Shown: positions 1 through 13,698 of the stretch, piece after piece
Layout of the letters: each line of letters begins with the position of its first letter
Numbering within the stretch: position 1 is the stretch's first letter
NCBI GenBank assembly: GCA_963969595.1
Contig: OZ018413.1
Span: forward strand, 2,978,501-3,042,500
DNA length: 64,000 nucleotides
Direction of reading: 5' to 3'
Source: Neckera pumila
Lineage: Eukaryota; Streptophyta; Bryopsida; Hypnales; Neckeraceae
Notes under the pieces: model-generated
What the model saw: the letters and a program-made list of their open reading frames with translations, nothing else
Database searches by the model: none
Told to the model about the DNA's origin: nothing
Translations under genes and position numbers: made by a program

Positions 1-179
1 GTAGCATTGCCGCCATTGTCCAATTCCAGTCGGAAATTTTCCTTGAAAGTCAAAATCTGTCCGGTTGTAGTTTTTTGGGTTTTTCTTCTTTATTCTTGAA
101 GTGGCTTTGCTTTGCTTAAAGTGGTTTCATAAGCATTATCCCTGGCAAGATTTGAACCTGGCATTGACCACAACATTCA
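1..179. other. No gene seen
   Basis: AT-rich sequence with no coding signal. A short phrase here (tcggaaattttc) also occurs near 3,880, so the window may begin inside the far edge of a repeat that also covers 3.7-3.9 kb. Confidence 0.4.
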
Positions 180-440
180 TATTTACAAGAATCAAAACAT
201 GATGATCCAAAAAAATAGGGAGAGGAGTAAGAACAAGCCACCATTTACAAGAATCAAATAACATGAGCAAAAAAAATGGGGAGAGGAGTGAGAACAAGCC
301 ACCATTTATAAGAATCAAACAATATGAGCAAAAAAAAATGGGGAAAGGAGTGAGAACAAGCCACCATTTACAAGAATCAAACAACATGAGCAAAAAAAAT
401 GGGGAAAGGAGTGAGAACAAGCTACCATTTACAAGGCAAC
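180..440. repeat. 61-bp tandem repeat, about 4 copies
   Basis: A unit containing ccaccatttacaagaatc, catgagcaaaaaaa and ggggagaggagtgagaacaa recurs at about 238, 299, 360 and 421 (spacing 60-61 bp). Copies differ by a few substitutions and by A-run length. Apparent reading frames on both strands are only the repeat being read through. It lies just beyond the C-terminal end of the hAT pseudogene. Confidence 0.85.
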
Positions 441-572
441 AAATGAATACAAATCACAAGAAGCTTGCAACACAACGGTGTCCCTTGCTGATGCACATCT
501 TCATGCATTGAAGATGCATTGCTTGCACTAGGACCCGGGGGTTGAATTAGACAAATAAATAGAAGGATTAGC

Positions 573-2760
573 TTAAAGATACTTGTATTTTGTTTCATGC
601 TTCCACAAGGATAGGGCATCGTGCACCATACCATCATACTTATCTTCCAATCCCTCTAAAGCAACTCTAAGCAAAGCCTCCAGGTTTTTGCTTCCCAATC
701 GATTCCTAACACAAGTTTTAATTAAATTTTGAATGTTGAAAGCTCTCTCACAGGTAGCTGTGCAAACGCATTGTATTCTATCTATATCAGCAAGGACAAA
801 CAGATTTGGATACCGGATTTGTAGGGCATGATTCCAAGCGATCATGCCCCACAGATTCCGGAAGGTTTTGTCCCCCCATTCAATGGTACACTGCAATTTG
901 AAAGACAGAAACTCCCACGTACAAGCTTGCACGTCAAGAAGGGGGGGGGGGAAGGAAAAACCTGAATGTGACCGGTCCTCTCCATACAGCTACAGCAGTC
1001 TATCCAACTCAGAGACATTCCAACTCTGCAATCCGACTTGCTTGGACGACATATTAGAAGGGTTTAGTACCCTGAAGCAAAAAATCAGGTCATTGTCTTG
1101 AAATCAAGCTTCCAAACCCTCACAAACCGCTTCAGCAAATGAATGCTGAAATTGGAGGCTTTTTCCAAGTCAGTTCCTAGTCTAGACCTAGACATTACAA
1201 TATCATAAAACATACTCCCATGTATATGGCTTGGAAGCTTCCTCAGATGACCTCCAAAAGGGCCATACTCAGGAAGCACATGAAACCATGTGCTCTCGTT
1301 AAAAGTGTCATTGTTCAAATCTATGTTTTCCACAATGAAGAGCATTTGAATTTGAGCTATCTCTGTATGTACTATGCTGTCTATAGAGGTGACATCTACA
1401 AATTTACATCAAAAGACTTCAGACAATATAGCCAAGGACTTCAAAATGTCAGCAAGAAAGAACAAAATGCAGATGACCTTGAACTGGGACAACTTTCCTA
1501 GAATCATTATACTTTACATCACAAAAGTAACACAAGACAGACTCTAACGAGTCACACAAAGCACTCACCACCTGCCAACGAGATAGCCACCTGATTTTGT
1601 GGTAGCATTTCATACATTTTTGTATATCAAAGAGCTTTTCTTGTAAGGCAGCCAAAGCATGCTTCCGCTTAGATAATTTTTAAAAACAAGCAGCAATTGA
1701 ATTCAAGAGGGAATCAATCTCACCTGAAATTACCTTGCAGGCGGGCAACTTTGCAGCATCAAGGGCCGCCAAATTGGTGCGGTGCGCCACATAGTGAACA
1801 GCAAGCAGATAAGGGTTTACCTCTTTTTTAGCCGTGCAGCCACTCCGGTGCGAGAGCCTGTCATTGTGTTGGCACCGTCGCTGCCGAAGCCCAAGAACTT
1901 CCGCAGGTCCAAGTTCCACGATCGTAGAGCTGCAATCAATAATTTGTAGATGATGCCAGCATCCATCTTCCCACCTTCAATTGGCAATAGTCCCAAGAAA
2001 ACACTCACCGGTAGCCCCTCCTCAATGATGGTGGCAAACACCACAAGGTGCCCTATGACATTGATATCGGTAGATTCGTCTATCATCACACCAAAAAACG
2101 GTGAATTTTGAATACGGTTGAGGATTTGCTTTTGAATCACAACTGAAATGCACATCATCAGATCTGCACATGCTTTCTTGTCCTAATACAAAGATAAGGT
2201 CATTGGGGCTTTAACACTTACCAACAATTTATAGAAAGAGGGGAATTTAGAGTAGGGTAAAGAGTTCTTCCTCAAGAAATACGCAGCCTGCAACAAAGAC
2301 GCCACAGCCTCATCACAAGCTCTCTAGTTGCTCAAAATGACTTTCTCCATCACCTTTCCGCCACTCTGCAATGCCCAAGCGAGGTGTCTATACTCATTCG
2401 AGTGGGCGTGATCTTAAAAAGCACTTACCTTTAGGTTTTTGGAGCCATCTTTGGCATACAATGATCACCCGCCCTTGTCCCTGCAAACCTTGCAAGACAC
2501 CTTCCTGACATTAGCATCAAATTGCAGCCATTTGAATTGCACGAGCCATTGGTCCTTCCATAGACTTTGAGCAATCTTTGCTTCTAAAGGAAGAGCAATT
2601 CAATCCACCACTAAATCAGTCGTTCCAACAAAGAATTGTTCTCAGACCCCGAGGACATAAGATGAACAACCTCTATTTCTCTAGACTTTCCAAAGTAATG
2701 GTCCTTCAAGGACCTCTGGCATTTAGCCATCGACCTTGCTGTCTTTGATTTCCTGAAAAC
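573..2760 (-). pseudogene. hAT-family transposase, ZNF862-like group, broken
   Basis: A DNA transposase remnant read right to left. The N-terminus near 2,730 reads MAKCQRSLKDHYFGKS. A BED-finger-like stretch follows (C-x2-C near 2,490). At 2,158-1,817 is the catalytic-core start FFGVMIDESTD, and then GFGSDGANTMTG. At about 1,815-1,740 is VHYVAHRTNLAALDA. Near 1,600 is IRWLSRWQVV. At 932-620 lies the hAT C-terminal dimerisation domain with CERAFNIQNLIKTCVRNRL. These blocks keep the family order but sit in different frames with several stops, so no intact protein can be made. The family cuts and pastes hAT elements flanked by 8-bp duplications. I could not identify this element's inverted termini. 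Confidence 0.88.
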
Positions 2761-4540
2761 GTAAACCCAAAGTTAGACATGAATCACAAAGCAATTGAAA
2801 GCACTCAGCAGTAAAACATGAACTCTACAAATCTTGCCCGTTGCCCCGCACTATGCTGAAGTAAGTCACGCACTCACGCATGTCAAACATCCACTAGGCA
2901 CCAGCCCAAGGATCAAATCACATACCTACAGGGCTACAATCTCGGAATTCTCAACGATCGCCAATTTGCACTTCATGAATTTCTTCTCGTCAGGAAAGCC
3001 TTGCAAATCTCTGGGAAAGGGATTCACAACTTCACCCCAAAAACACACACGAGACAAGAGAGAGAAGAGATAATTGAGGAGCAGCTCAATTGCTGAATTA
3101 CTCAAATGGGCGGCTGAGGGGCAAAGCAAAAGTGCAAGAATGTGCTTTAGGAACGACCAAGCAAGAAATCAAGAATGCAATTGAGGAGAAGGAGCGATTG
3201 ATCAAAGGAGCGAGCGATCAAGGAAGGAGCAACCGATCGAGGAGCGTGCGACTAAGGAACGACCAATCAAGGAACAATTCAAGAATCATGAGCAATTGAG
3301 CAAAACCCTAAAAACAGCCAATTGTGAAATACTTAAATAGACAAGACAGTACAAGACTAAGAGCAAGTGAGTTTGAGAGTCATTATGACTTGTGAGACAG
3401 CTCACCCTAACCCCTAACCCGAACCCAGCCGCCTAAATGCTAAACCCTACACCTTAACGTAAAAGACAAAGTTAATGAAAGGGTTAGTTGATCTACAAGT
3501 TAAAGAAAGAGTTAGTGAGAGTTAGTGAGTCTATGTGAGAGTCTGTGAGGTGTCTTAGGTTTTGTATAGCAAAAGTAAAAAAATAAAAAAATATGAAATA
3601 AAAGAAGAAAAAAATATGAAAAAAAATAAAATATATAGAATTGAGGTGTAAAAAATATGAAATTAAAAAAATAGAAAAAAAAAATTTACTACATAAAAAA
3701 TTTCCTACAAAGTATAATCCCAGCCGGCTAAAAATCGGATTCATGAATTTTGAATTGGTAATTTTCCGACATGCTCCTAGGGTGGACGGCAAAAAGCTGA
3801 CATTTTATTTTCCTAACTGGTCCATTTCCAAAAATCTTTTTTTTCATCTGGAACCTCTGCCAAAACTTTTCTGTCTCAATCGGAAATTTTCAAAATCAAT
3901 TGGCTAGGTTGTAACTAAATGCCGGAACTCCCCGTTCATTGATTATCTGATGTGAGCATGTGTGCGTTGGTTAATACATTTGATGTGGACATGGCTTTTG
4001 AGTTTGATTGACTATAGTGCCAGTACAAATGCAGGGGGACGTACTCAACACTAAAGGCTAGAGTGAGAACTACATTAATTTCTTCTATTTCCTAATTGAA
4101 TTGAATACTATTCTGATTACTTCTACATCCTAGATTGTTGTTTTTTGCTATCCAGACTTGAATGTGATTACTCTATAAATCACATGTATACATACACAAT
4201 ATAGGAAACCTGAGGCCTCTAGAAGGCCACTCTGCAGCTCTCCGACTGCCCCCAAGTTTTGTTTTTTGGCTTAGGAAATTTTTCCCCCTATATCCGCTCA
4301 ACTTCTGTCGGTTTGTTAGATGACTATCACCAGTTCAAAATCCAAGTCCAAGTGTTTAATAATCATGGTTGAGTTCATCTTAACCCTAATTTTTAAATAG
4401 CTTAAACTCAAATGCACCTTGCACACTAAATAAGTTGTGGAAAAACAAGCAAATGTCCAAAATATTCCATTGACCATCTACCTCCAAATTTTTTCTTTAT
4501 GACAATGTGAAACACTTGTTTTATGGACATTTGGTGAGAT
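2761..4540. other. Intergenic; G/A-rich degenerate repeats, A-rich tract
   Basis: No gene is supported. At about 3,175-3,295 a short degenerate tandem motif like gagcgatcaaggaa recurs several times. At 3,575-3,690 the sequence is almost purely A/T with long A runs. Near 3,410 there is a brief ccctaacccctaaccc stretch, too short to be telomeric. Confidence 0.5.
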
Positions 4541-5155
4541 TGTAGATGAAAAAAGAAGCACTTTATACAAGTTGAGTAGTAGTAGTGAACACAATCCATG
4601 TGGGATATGTAAATTAGGCTTAATAGGAATTCAACCACTCATAGTTAAGTCAAATGCAAGATTTGTGTTAAATTTTAAATTTCAAACCTCTTTTAGGCCA
4701 TAGTAGAATAACTATTTTGAACAAACTTTGAACTGAAAAAAGTTGGATATTTAAGCTAAATTTTATCTCCAAAAATTGATTTGAGGTTTAGAGCCTCCAA
4801 CTAAAAGTTATGAACAAAATTCAGAGAAGGTGTTTGAAAATGTCAAAAAAAATTGTCTCATCCCACCACTCTCAGAGTCTTGTTTATAAATTTTATTTGG
4901 AGTCTAAAAATCTCAAATGGATTTTTGAAGATAAAATTTAGCTTAATTACCCAACTTTTTTTAGTTCAAAGTTTTTTCAAAATAGTTAATCTACTATGCT
5001 TAAATGAGGTCTAAAATGTGCCTTTTAACACAATTCCTGCATTTGGCTTAACTATGAGCGGTTGAGTTCCTATAATCCTAATTTACATATCATATATGGA
5101 TTGCTTGACCTACTACTACCCCACTTGTATAAATAGCTTTTCTTTTCATCTTCAA
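4541..5155. mobile_element. Foldback MITE (615-bp palindrome)
   Basis: The left arm (4,541-4,848) and the reverse complement of the right arm (about 4,850-5,155) align over their whole length. Shared blocks include tttatacaag, gtagtagta, gatatgtaaattagg and ctcatagttaag. There is almost no loop. No coding capacity. It is related to the smaller palindrome at 56,053-56,402 through blocks such as ccatgtgggata, aaattag and actcatag. Confidence 0.85.
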
Positions 5156-8096
5156 ACACCCTAAACTAAGTGGCTTTAAAAGCTAGTTGGAAAATGTAAG
5201 AATTCTCTAATTAGGTTGGCAACTAGCTTAAAAATCCACTTCATTTTGAATAATTTCATTGAATTTGATTATTTGCCAATTAATCATTTAATATTCTCAT
5301 GTGACTAATTATTAAATGGACTTCTACTAAGCCCTCATTTGAAGTCCTAATGTCTTTTGCGAAAATCACACATTCTAACTACATCTGACAAAATTAATAG
5401 GCATTCTAGACATCAAAGAATAAACTAGACTGTCACTCTCTGGCAGCCCAGCCAAAGGTTACCTTTTTCTCTAATGACCTGACACATTGATTGTTGTATT
5501 ATCTCTTCTAAGCTGATCATGGTTTTTCCTCTCCTTATGGTTGCGGTTCTATGTGCACAAGTGTGGCTACTAGATGTTGATATGAATTATTTGAATACAT
5601 ACTTCATATTTGCAATCAAAACCAAAAAAACCCTTCTCAAACACTCTCAATGATCAAACCAAAGACTGTCCTTTTAGAGCTTTGATACCATGTTGAGATT
5701 CAAAAATAAATCAATACATTAGAGTTGCAAATTAGAGATGCATGTAATTCCACCACTCAAGTGAACTCATATTGCCATAGCAAGTACATATATTTCGGAC
5801 AAAGAGAGCGGAGAAAGAACCATCATTTAACTACAAACCATCATTTTAACTGCAAATCAAATAATTTCTATTTAAGTTTGTATCAAATATAGTATATTAA
5901 AATATCCTAAATTTGGAGGAGTAGAAGACTATACACTCAACAAATTCTTCATTCAAGTTGTGTTGTCATTGGTTTGCTATAGTAGTTTTTGCGCTTATAT
6001 TTGGAGATGAATAGTGCCCATTATCCTTCTAAGCCAATAGATGGTGCGGTTTTGTTAGTTTGCATCAGCTTTTGTGGCGGAGTGGGGTTAGATGTGATTA
6101 CTTGATTATCCAAGTTCTACCCAAGTTTGGTTTAGGTTGGCAAGGAATGGTTTTGGAATGCTCTGGACAATTGCATAGATTGGTTTCTACAATGCTTTCA
6201 AGATCTGTATTAGGAGATGGATATTCTTTAAGAACTATGGATTTGGATTTGATATAGGCATTTGTGACAACCATTGATTGGTCCCAACCAATTCCTATCC
6301 GTAATCCTATATAAAATTTAGGATCTAGGGATTTTTAGCTATCCAAATAAAACCTCCAATGCTTCGCCAATTTTTGTTGCTACTTGTTCAACTATTCCTC
6401 TAAGCTTGTTATGGAGATTGCGCAAGGTAATCCACATATGGATTTGAAGGCCTGATTCAACATTAGGATTGCTAGTAGCAATCTTCATTGGCCTATTTCA
6501 AAAGCCATGGATCCACCACTAAAATACGCACAATCCAAGTGCAAAATGATGAGGCAATATAAATATCAAGTTGTATACTATATTTGTATGTGTGTGTTGT
6601 CTCAAATGGGAAGAATCCTTGTCCTAGATTACAATTGAGCATTAGTGGTCTTTTTGATTATTTTTTGCAGTTGCATTACACACCTGAGAGTTGAACCATT
6701 AGTAGTAAACCTCCTACAAAGGAAGTTATAGTCACAAATTGGGCTAAATAATCCATTTCATACTTTATCACTTCTTGGTCTACAACAATGTCATCTTGTA
6801 AACAAGGATTTTTTTGGAGCAAAAATTCACTGAAAAGTGATGACTTGAAAGGGGCTAATTTTTAGAGTATGGAAAAGGCACAATTTATAATTCTAGAATT
6901 TACCAGAAACGTAGTTGTTACATCCTGTGCATTGCCTATGATTTTCACAAAGATGGAAAGTATATCGCATGGTTGACTAAGCAAGATCTCAATGAGGACC
7001 ATTATTAATCACGAGTTATTCAAGGTAACAAATTGTGGATTGCGAATTATTAAAGGAAACAAATTGCATGCCAAATTGCCTCCCTACATTTTCCTTCCAC
7101 GCCAAGTGCCAAGCCAACATCTTGGATCTGGAAGTTGGGCCAGATGCATTGGTTTGAGATGGTCTTTATAGCTATCTTGCCTCCTAAACTCTTTAGGTTT
7201 GGGGGTTTTGTGGTCTGCTCTTGGTGCTTAGGATTTTAGATCCAGCTTAGTTGGTAAGCTGTTGCAGTGGCGCTACTGGATTTGGGTGCTGCAATTTCAA
7301 ATTGGTTGCAATAGGGAGCTGGAGGCTTGAAGGACTTGCATTAATGCAATCTGGAGTCTCTTGTAATACATTGTGCCTTGCTTGCAAATAGATCCTTTTC
7401 TATTTTGGCAGTTTATTTGAGGGAAGAGACATGTATTGTGCAGCTTCTGTTGTTGAGTTTGATCCAGTAATGAGTGGAGGTTGTGAGAATCTCTACTTGT
7501 TTGCAAACAAAGATCTGGAGATTTATCACTATCTTTTCCTCATTTGTCTTGCCCTTGCTCAAATCCAATCCTTCTCAGTTTTCTGCATTTTGTATAATGA
7601 GAATTTCCAAGGAAATTGCATGTGCACCTTTTGTTGTTGATCAAATTCCATTTGAATCTAAACTAGTACCTTGTGACTATATATTGACAATGCTGTGGAA
7701 ATCAATGTTGTGTACAATGTGAGAAATAATGTTTGTGATTATTGATATGCAATTTGCATATGGATTTGAAAAATATTGGCGCAATCTTATGTCAATGAAT
7801 GGATGTGGTTAAGATCAACATTTGGGGGGATTTGTTGACTAGATTTGTTGAATGAAATTTCTGTTTATATATTGCATTCATGTTTTGACAATGCTGTGAA
7901 AATCAATTTGTGAGGATGAATTAGGTTTTGGATTAAGGTAACCATCCAAATTGAATTCATGTTTTGATGGTTCTTTACGTCTCAATTGATGAGGGTTATT
8001 TATAATTTGATTGATCCAACGTCTTAAGAGTTTTTGGCAGTACCCTGTTACAGATGCCCAATTATAGTGCTCCAAAATATCAGTAATAACTCAGAG
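5156..8096. other. Intergenic, no gene seen
   Basis: AT-rich sequence with only short frames lacking compositional or motif support. A reading frame at 6,060-6,257 and two at 7,431-7,722 have no recognisable domain and I regard them as chance. Confidence 0.55.
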
Positions 8097-8126
8097 TTAG
8101 ACACTTTTGCACTTGGCCAAGTGCAA
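8097..8126 (+). repeat. Left inverted terminus of candidate 25.2-kb element
   Basis: Starts TTAGACACTTTTGCACTTGG. The inner 20 bp (8,107-8,126) form a perfect palindrome, TTGCACTTGGCCAAGTGCAA. It matches the reverse complement of 33,269-33,298 at 24 of 30 positions without gaps. A related string, aaaagtgcaagaca, lies inside at about 8,286. No target-site duplication is visible: the outer flanks are cagag on the left and ttcgg on the right. Confidence 0.6.
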
Positions 8127-8619
8127 TGATTGTATGCAAAACTATTCACCAAAAATGTGTTATCAAAAACCTGAGTATCCCCCAAATTTTGAAGAAATCC
8201 ATTTTCCAATTTTATCATGCAATATTATCACTTTGAATGCAAACTCTCTATGAGGATGCAATTTTAGTTCTTCCAAGATAAACAAAAGTGCAAGACATTT
8301 TATTTCTTCCTATCAATCATTTATTTTGGTTTCATATATTAATCTTCTTGCTTTGTACATTGCAATTATGTTAGTGTTATAATATTTAAATGCCTATACC
8401 ATGTGTACAGTAGTATTTACTACGATTTTTGGAATATTTATTTATAAATCCAACATGACATTGAAGGTTTAACAACTACCTTCACATTTTTAAATTACGT
8501 GCTCACACCAATCAAAAACCATATAGTCATTCGAACATCTATATAGACTTTCAAAACTAACACACAAGGTTTGTATTCTCACACAACTTACACTACCATC
8601 ACACGCACTACTATGTCTT

Positions 8620-11600
8620 TTATAACGGCCCTACTTCATCCGGTGTCTCCAACACTCGTGCAGATGATTGCACTAAGTCTTCTCCTTCTCCTCCACCAGT
8701 TCCCTCCGCTTGTTTGTATGCATTTGGTCCACTGATTGGACTCATTGGAGGCGGAGAAGTATACTGCAACGCCGTATCCACCATGGCGCTTACTACAGGC
8801 GTTGTTACTCCTTGTGATAAAGTTGGTGACAGAGAAGGTTCTTCCAAGATGGAAGTTACCTGGTGATAAATATAATATGGTCCTTCACTTGTCTGAGAGA
8901 ATCAAACGTTCTCCCTATTACAATAAAATCCATCACCATCTGGAAAGAAGCTCGTTTGATTCATTTAGCTAAATGCTGACAACGTTGACATGGACTTTGT
9001 TGGTGTTGTTGTATTTGCACTTTCTCCCACGCCTCCTTCAACTTGTTCCAGTTCTACGTTATCCACCTCATCAACTTCTTCTGCAATAACAAAATCCGGG
9101 TCTTGTTCCACTTCCATCAAGTCTACTTGGTCTCCACGGGCGTCACTGACTGCATTAGTGTCACGAGAACCTAAACTTCGGCCGTCATTTGGTAATCTGT
9201 CAGAGTGTGTCCGATCGGCATCACTCTCATCTTCGTTTGTTGATCAGGCTCCCAAATCAACTGCTACAACTTTCTCCTTCTACCTTCCCCGTCTAATCAT
9301 TTAAAATCTCTCTTCTTCATCAAAGAGTCCTTGGATGACTGCGGTAGTCTTTCAATTCTACCACGTGGCACACCTCTATCTGTTTCAGAAACACCGGGAC
9401 CAAACAAACTCTTTTCCGTAGTCAACACTTGTGAGGGTTTGTGTTTGGCGGCCTTACTCATATTGTTCACAATCACCAACTTCTCTTTATACATCAATTG
9501 CAATCTGTTGTATACGAATTGTGTTTTGATCGACACACCTTCCATGATGATAACATCATTGCTTACATATCCTGTCTCCAAAATCCTTGGCACTGCCATC
9601 GTTATGCTCAATGTTACCAACCCCCAATTCCACGGCAGATACATTTGTACCAATTTCTTCAACACCATTGGTGTCCTCTCAATCTTGTCTTGCGTTCGAG
9701 GCATCACTTCTATACTCCAAGAATTTTGAAATATAATAGGTAAGTCATCCGTGCTGCTAGGAAGGTTTTGCATGAACCCGCTCTCCTTGGGATAATGCAT
9801 GATGATGACAATGCCACCAACGGGTTGTACACTATGCCATTATTGCTCACCATAACGGAGATCATGCACGTATGAAAAAACTGTTTTTGTTTGAAATATC
9901 CAAGAACCTTGGAATACGTGGCAATCCTCTGGCAACGCCATCCTTGACTCCATCGCTTTGTCGAAAGATACGCCTAGCAGAAAAAGAAACACGGCATTCT
10001 AATGAAAAATGCAAGACATCCAATTCTTGAGTTGTTGCACAACCTTGTTGTAATCTTCATTTGACCATAGGATGTCCTTCCCTTACGAACCTCCACGTCT
10101 ACAATAAAAAATTCATAGACATGGTTTGTCAAGTTCAATGTACTTGTCCTCAAAGAACTTTTCTCTACACCTCGCGTGAAATGATGCTTCAAGCTCTTCC
10201 TATTGCATTACAGAGATTGCAACTTGCCAATTCCAACGAGCGTTTGATACATCCTCCACGTCTCATCTATATCTCGCATATCCTTTGCAACCCGCTCGGA
10301 TATCCACAAAGTGTTGCCTAACAAAAGCTGGGATGACATTCTCTAAACTGCTGAGCATTTGAACAGTTGTCACTGCAGGCAAACACCACGAGGTCTTTGT
10401 GTCATTATCCAATGTCTTTCCCATTAAGATGAACTGCCTTCTTTCTGAATTTTCATACTTGCTTGCGCCGATGGAGAAGAAATCATCCACGGACGATGGA
10501 TTTTCATCCCCCGCTTCTACCATAAGAAACCAAATTTGGTTTCTGATCGCATCTTTCTGCTGTAGAGTGTCCACTGCATACGCTATTGTACCTTTGGAGG
10601 GATTTGCGGAAGCAGCATCATTGAAATAGTATTGCTGTGAAGCGCGCTTTCCATTAATCACATCCTTTGCAGCCATCTGTTGGATCACACGTACATAGTT
10701 TTCTGTAGAAATTCTGCTCAAGGGCCTCAACCAGGTCTTCTCCATCTTCTTCCTTTTAGGGTTCCCATCCACAATGACATCAAGATTCCAATCTCTAGCC
10801 ATCTTCTTCTACTTCTCTTCCGCTTTCTTGCTAAAAAATAGTTTTTCGTCCTCGTAATCTTTGTACACCCGCACGATGGCCTTATAGGACTCCTCGTCTT
10901 CATTCCAAACATGGCGTATATAGTCCACCATCTTTTTCAACAACTCCTCCAATAATACATGCTTTGATAAATTTTGGCTCAAACGTAACGCACTCACTGT
11001 CATTATCAACGCTTTTGCTCTGTGTGCATTATCAGCTCGAGTAGCAATATTAGGACTTCCACATGCTTTCCATATATTGCGCAGTTTGATCAAATTTTCA
11101 TAATGTGTGGTGAAGAACTTCCGGTCAAACTCCTTTCCATTTATTTTGACCGACGCTTCTATATAAAATTGTGGATTGTTGTACATTATAAACTTCACTT
11201 TCCGTCTCACAAATTGCGCACGATACTCTTCATCGGATAATTTTCCCTCTTCCTTTTCCCGTTGGACTCTTTTACAAGCACCAACAACATGTTGCTCATC
11301 TATTTGCTCCCATACAATATTGCTCCTCAGCCACCTTTTTTGCACTACGCTGCTCGAGAGGAATGGATCCGCCCGGCCATGTTTTAAATACGCGGCTTCG
11401 AATTCACGTACAACACCTTCTTGGCTAAACGGCAACTTTATCACCTCTGTCTCACCCTCGTCATTGCTACTATCATAGCAATATGCAATGGGACAAAGGA
11501 TAATCACATTGACTCCATCAGTTTCGGATCTCTTGAGGCGCTCGTACATTTCATTGACACGCCAATCCATTAGCACCCTGTGGTTTGTCTCTGCATTAGT

Positions 11601-13092
11601 CCCATTGCGGATGCTATCGATCCTTGCATCAAAAATCAGACTCTGCCTCCATATGTATCCTGCTCTGTAGTCGGTCTTAGCAAGAAAAACAACAGGTGCT
11701 TTCGTAGTACTCTTCGGCAATATTCTTTTAGGCTCTTGCTCCGGTTCACCCTCAGAGGAATCATCATTAATAACAACATTTTTGCCATCATTTCCTTGTG
11801 GAGGACGGCTTTGTAGGGCTGCTCTTCGACAACGCATCTGTGCTACTGTTTGCTTCCTGATGCCTTGCTCCTATACAACATCTATTGCACAAGTGCGACG
11901 CCTTGATTGGTCCTTTGAGATGTCTTTCATTGCATAATCATGTTGCAATGCATTCCCACCACGTCCTCTACCAGCACTATGTCCTCCACTAGCACCCCGT
12001 CCCCTACTTGCACCTCGTCCCCTTTCAGCACCCCGTCCTGCACGATTGGCAATCCTTCCAGCATCCACATTGGCACTACAACATGTGATCTATACAATCT
12101 TCCTTCTGAGCCACTTCTTGGTTGTCTTGACCCTGAATCCACTTCCGTGACTGTGGTTGAAGCTCCCTTTTCACCTTCACTTGGAAGAGGAGGGAAAATT
12201 GGAGGTTCACTTGGTACAGGAACTTGAGCTACAGTCTTGCCCGATTGCAGCAATTTTCTACTCAATTTCCAGAGCCTCAAATGCTGGCATTGCTGGTTCG
12301 CTACCTTGGTGTAGTACCTCTTCTTTCCTTTCAATTTCATTATCACCGGTACATTGAACACCAACATCAGTGGTCGCAGATTGGAGATGCTTACGAGGTG
12401 CAGTTTGTGTACTAGAAACACCCTGCTCATTTGAATGAGTTTCTAATCCCGCTACAATAGCAGCTCGCTTACAACTACGTTCATCCAACGGAATCCAATT
12501 TGGATTTACTGGCATAGCAAGATCCCAATATATTTCATTTAAGTCTTCTGGATCTCTAAATGTAGGCCGCTCTCAAGTAACATTTGCGTTCATCCTTTGC
12601 ACTTCTTCAAGGCTACGAATATCCAGGTGTTGATGATGTAATTCACGTACTTGTTCAGGGGGTCATCTTCATGAATTTCTAAACTACTTCCTCTCGTTTC
12701 ACCTGCAATTCATGAGGCACTTTCTTCCAATGGGCAGCCACGCTTTTTAGGCTCCCCATGGGAGTGAGACATAAAAGGAGCTCTGGTGGAACAAGAGCCA
12801 TCATGAGTATCTTTTGCAGTTTGTATTTCTCCAGTGTTGTTTCCGTAGTAGTCACTGACACCGTCAGTCCTCCGTCAACGGTGCCCGTGAGGCCTTCGAT
12901 GAATCCATGTGAGGTCCCTATTGCAGACCAATAACGCCATGGCTCAATTGAAAAATCAATGATCCACAAAGAAGACTTCTCACTATCGTCTGCTACAATC
13001 CACCATCCGTGCTCCAACCACTTTGAATTCATCTTTGGTGCCATAATGCCTTGAATACTAGAGTTCAACAATAGCTTTACATTCATAGACAT
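8620..13092 (-). pseudogene. Large unrecognised ORF, decayed (candidate transposon gene)
   Basis: A coding-like reading frame of roughly 1,450 codons runs from 13,092 down to 8,620. Most of it stays in one frame (12,660-9,297). It is interrupted there by stops at 12,573, 11,871, 10,809, 10,263, 10,200, 10,113, 10,083, 9,999 and 9,840, and it shifts frame near 12,660, 12,258, 12,080 and 9,300. The longest open piece is 11,837-10,809 (342 codons). Visible traits in order: a Trp-rich N-terminus; a Pro/Ser/Glu-rich stretch; an Arg/Gly-repeat segment with RGRGASRGRG at about 12,010; a charged helical middle with NPQFYIEASVKI; and an acidic tail at 9,250-9,020. I recognise no domain: there is no reverse transcriptase, integrase, helicase or protease motif. 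All three stop types occur, so recoding is not the explanation. Transcription points to the left terminus at 8,097. Confidence 0.65.
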
Positions 13093-13602
13093 TCTCGGAA
13101 GTTCTAAAATACTTTAGAAAAACTTAAAGACACATTTAAAAATAATGGTACTTTGAAAACCACAATAGCATTGTTCTAAAGTTCAAAATTGATCAACAGA
13201 GGTACAAAGCTCTCAACTTTACTAAACGTACCTAATAGAACAACTAGAGATATTTAATATTTGCTAACCTGCTATCCATCCACTATCCAATCCCGTATAT
13301 AAATTCAATTGTTCTCCAACAACACTTGTTCTACTTTTAATAATAGGTAACTATAGCCTCCTCATAGCTCATACTACACTTTCAATCTAGAACCTCCTTT
13401 GTTTTTGACATATAAAAAACGTAATACATATCATTTGTGAATAATTTAACGTATATGCCCTCACTATTATCTTCATTCACTATCTTGCGGACATCTTAAC
13501 AAAATCATATGATTTCAACGCTTCAAAGTTTAAGTTCAATTTCTTTAAAAAAAAAGGCCATTGAATTTCAAGTTTCAAAAATTCTGTTACAAAACTAATG
13601 CT

Positions 13603-13698
<96 letters not shown>

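Noticed and set aside
180..440. CRISPR-like array
   Set aside because: Direct 61-bp tandem units with no spacers, in a eukaryotic genome.
3405..3460. Telomere-like ccctaaccccta and ctaaaccctac strings
   Set aside because: Only a few imperfect units in a normal intergenic context; not an interstitial telomere array.
9331..9743. Two plus-strand frames of 100-132 codons
   Set aside because: Antisense shadows of the minus-strand decayed ORF, which keeps its frame over 4 kb.
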